Shown here: positions 62,851 through 64,000 of the stretch, piece after piece | Position numbering within the stretch: position 1 is the stretch's first letter | How the letters are laid out: every line of letters starts with the position of its first letter | Source: an uncultured Desulfobulbus sp. | Lineage (GTDB): Bacteria > Desulfobacterota > Desulfobulbia > Desulfobulbales > Desulfobulbaceae | Direction: 5' to 3' | DNA: 64,000 bases | NCBI RefSeq assembly: GCF_963665445.1 | Contig: NZ_OY762276.1 | Location: 4,520,601 to 4,584,600 of the forward strand | Program-made: the position numbers and the translations under genes | The notes under the pieces: model-generated | What the model was told of the DNA's origin: nothing | The model's input: the letters and a program-made list of their open reading frames with translations, nothing else | Database searches by the model: none

Positions 62851-64000
62851 TCAGGCTCCCTTGGCTCTCTCGGATGATTGTGTATCGTTCCAGGGCAGTT
62901 GCAGGGTGATATCCCCTCCTGCGGCTGAGAGTGCGGCAAGCGGTCGGATGGAGAGGAAGAGGTTGTCCTGCTCGACGGTAAAATCGATTGCTGCCGGGGC
63001 TTCTATTCCGGCCGCTTTCCACAGCGATCTGAGCCTGGCCTGCAGCTCTTCCGCCCCATAGTGGCCGGGATCAAGACTGAAAAGCCAGCCAAGGAGGGAG
63101 CGGAGCAGGAGTTGCAGATCAAGGCTGCTACCGTCGGAGAGCGGCAGTCCGGCAAAGGTTATAGAACTCGTGTTGCCGATGAGCGGGGCCTGATGGGCAT
63201 CGAGGAACTGGAGGCAGCGGTCTTCATCAAAGCGGGCTTCCAGGACAAAGGTGGTGGCGGTCGGCGGCGCGATCCGTCCTCCGGCAAGGGGGTAGGGCAG
63301 GCCGGTGTCTTTCTGCTGGTTGAGGATGAGCGCCGTGAGCGCCCAGGCCGGTGAGAGCCAGAGGGGTTCGGTTGTGTGCGGCGGAAGGGCCTGTTCAGAC
63401 TCCTGGACAAGGGCAACACGGCCCACTCCGGTCCAGAGGAGGCGGGCCTCGTCGCGGTGGCAGAGCGCGCGCCACTTGCCGTATTGCGGCTGATTGAGCA
63501 GGGTGGGGAGGTAGGCAAGGCGGTCAATCTCCTGCCAGTTCCTGATCCCCCAAAAGGGGCTGGCCAACCAACTGAGGACGGGGGCGAGTAGTTGGTCGCC
63601 GATTTCGGCCAGGGCGGCCAGGGCTTGCTGATCGCGTGGGGTATTGGTCAGGGGCAGGTCTGCGACCAGTAACTCGGGTTCCTCAGCAAGGAGCAGTTCC
63701 GCAAGCTCTTGCAACGCCTCGGGGCAGTCGGCGGGAGCGAAATCCACCAGCAGCCAGTGCACGGCACCGCCGGCCAGGGCCTGGACCCAGCTCAACCCCT
63801 GCCAGGCAGCGCAGCGCCCCTGAAAATCGGGATGCTGGAGGATATGGTTGAGCAGGGCGGTTTCAGGATTTTGCTGTGTTTGCCAAGATTCGCCTGCCCG
63901 GGGCATTGATTGCTCAGGCAGGGCGACCATATCGAGAAGATCATCGAGGGGCGAGGCGGCAGGTTTCGGTGCGCTCGATGCCGGTGCCGGTGCGGACGGA
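62851..64000 (-). CDS. Type VI sheath-like protein (TssC-related; 5' end beyond window)
   Basis: The frame is open to the window edge; the part seen has about 383 codons. NHILQHPDFQGRCAAWQGLSWVQ resembles ILHHPEFQALEAAWRGL of TssC, and WQEIDRLAYLPTLLNQPQYGKWRALCHRDEARLLWTG resembles its later conserved region. The C-terminal sheath signature is not clear, so it may be a divergent or accessory member. An in-frame ATG at 63930 is probably internal: the upstream codons (SAPAPASSAPKPAASP) are a Pro/Ala linker. Confidence 0.55.
   Translation of the reverse strand, partial: PSAPAPASSAPKPAASPLDDLLDMVALPEQSMPRAGESWQTQQNPETALLNHILQHPDFQGRCAAWQGLSWVQALAGGAVHWLLVDFAPADCPEALQELAELLLAEEPELLVADLPLTNTPRDQQALAALAEIGDQLLAPVLSWLASPFWGIRNWQEIDRLAYLPTLLNQPQYGKWRALCHRDEARLLWTGVGRVALVQESEQALPPHTTEPLWLSPAWALTALILNQQKDTGLPYPLAGGRIAPPTATTFVLEARFDEDRCLQFLDAHQAPLIGNTSSITFAGLPLSDGSSLDLQLLLRSLLGWLFSLDPGHYGAEELQARLRSLWKAAGIEAPAAIDFTVEQDNLFLSIRPLAALSAAGGDITLQLPWNDTQSSERAKGA

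Noticed and set aside
1..64000. CRISPR array or tnpB/IscB guide-RNA systems
   Set aside because: No regularly spaced repeats of array type were seen; the dispersed repeat copies are kilobases apart, and the IS200 element carries only tnpA.

Overview
The window looks like a chromosomal segment of an anaerobic sulfate-reducing or sulfur-metabolising member of the Desulfobacterota (Desulfobulbales-like). The supporting signs are a selenocysteine tRNA, a seven-haem membrane cytochrome c with a cytochrome b partner under apparent sigma-54 control, the remains of a class III (c3) cytochrome, GH57/GlgA/GlgB glycogen genes and a large ethanolamine microcompartment locus. The species is inferred from gene content only.

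Layout. 1-5.7 kb: the 5' part of an L,D-transpeptidase, an NfeD-stomatin pair, a BtuF-like binding protein, an acidic zinc-ribbon-like protein, tRNA-Sec and a PilZ protein. 6.2-13.5 kb: a plastic region with a sigma-54 activator, a cytochrome b/heptahaem cytochrome c pair, an IS21 remnant, an orphan membrane protein, an IS200-type element, an IS110 fragment and a broken cytochrome c3. Two sigma-54 promoters there share a TTGCA-N4-TGCAA upstream palindrome. 13.5-25.2 kb: housekeeping genes (TetR regulator, 5'-nucleotidase, lepB, pyrB, pyrC, queC, sfsA, then gap-rimI-pgk-tpiA-secG-tRNA-Leu). 25.3-32.5 kb: glycogen and alpha-glucan genes (glgB, GH57, glgA, GH57) with a transposase relic. 33-35.4 kb: a small protein, a PAS-LuxR regulator and a HIT protein, with copies of a ~104-bp dispersed repeat.

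36.4-53.9 kb: a continuous ethanolamine-utilisation bacterial microcompartment locus, eat-eutS-eutV-eutW-eutA-B-C-L-K'-E-M-T-pduL-(hypothetical)-eutN-pduT1-(small protein)-eutQ-pduS-pduT2-eutP. Permease Eat imports ethanolamine; EutBC, with EutA and EutT servicing its B12 cofactor, makes acetaldehyde; EutE and the PduL-type EutD turn this into acetyl-CoA and acetyl-phosphate; EutS/L/K'/M/N and two PduT-like proteins form the shell; PduS plus PduT suggest electron exchange across the shell. No alcohol dehydrogenase gene is present in the locus. The sensor kinase EutW and ANTAR regulator EutV appear to act on two leader attenuators (before eat and before eutA). In each, a pair of hairpins with A1/G4 six-base loops overlaps an intrinsic terminator. 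A 19-bp terminator closes the locus after eutP.

54-64 kb: a STAS protein, then a minus-strand type VI secretion/effector-delivery cluster (TssC-like, VgrG with a long C-terminal extension, DUF2169-pentapeptide protein, pentapeptide protein, DUF3540, DUF4150/PAAR-like, DUF3467-like). The genes overlap or nearly touch, and AT-rich islands inside two of them suggest exchanged effector modules.
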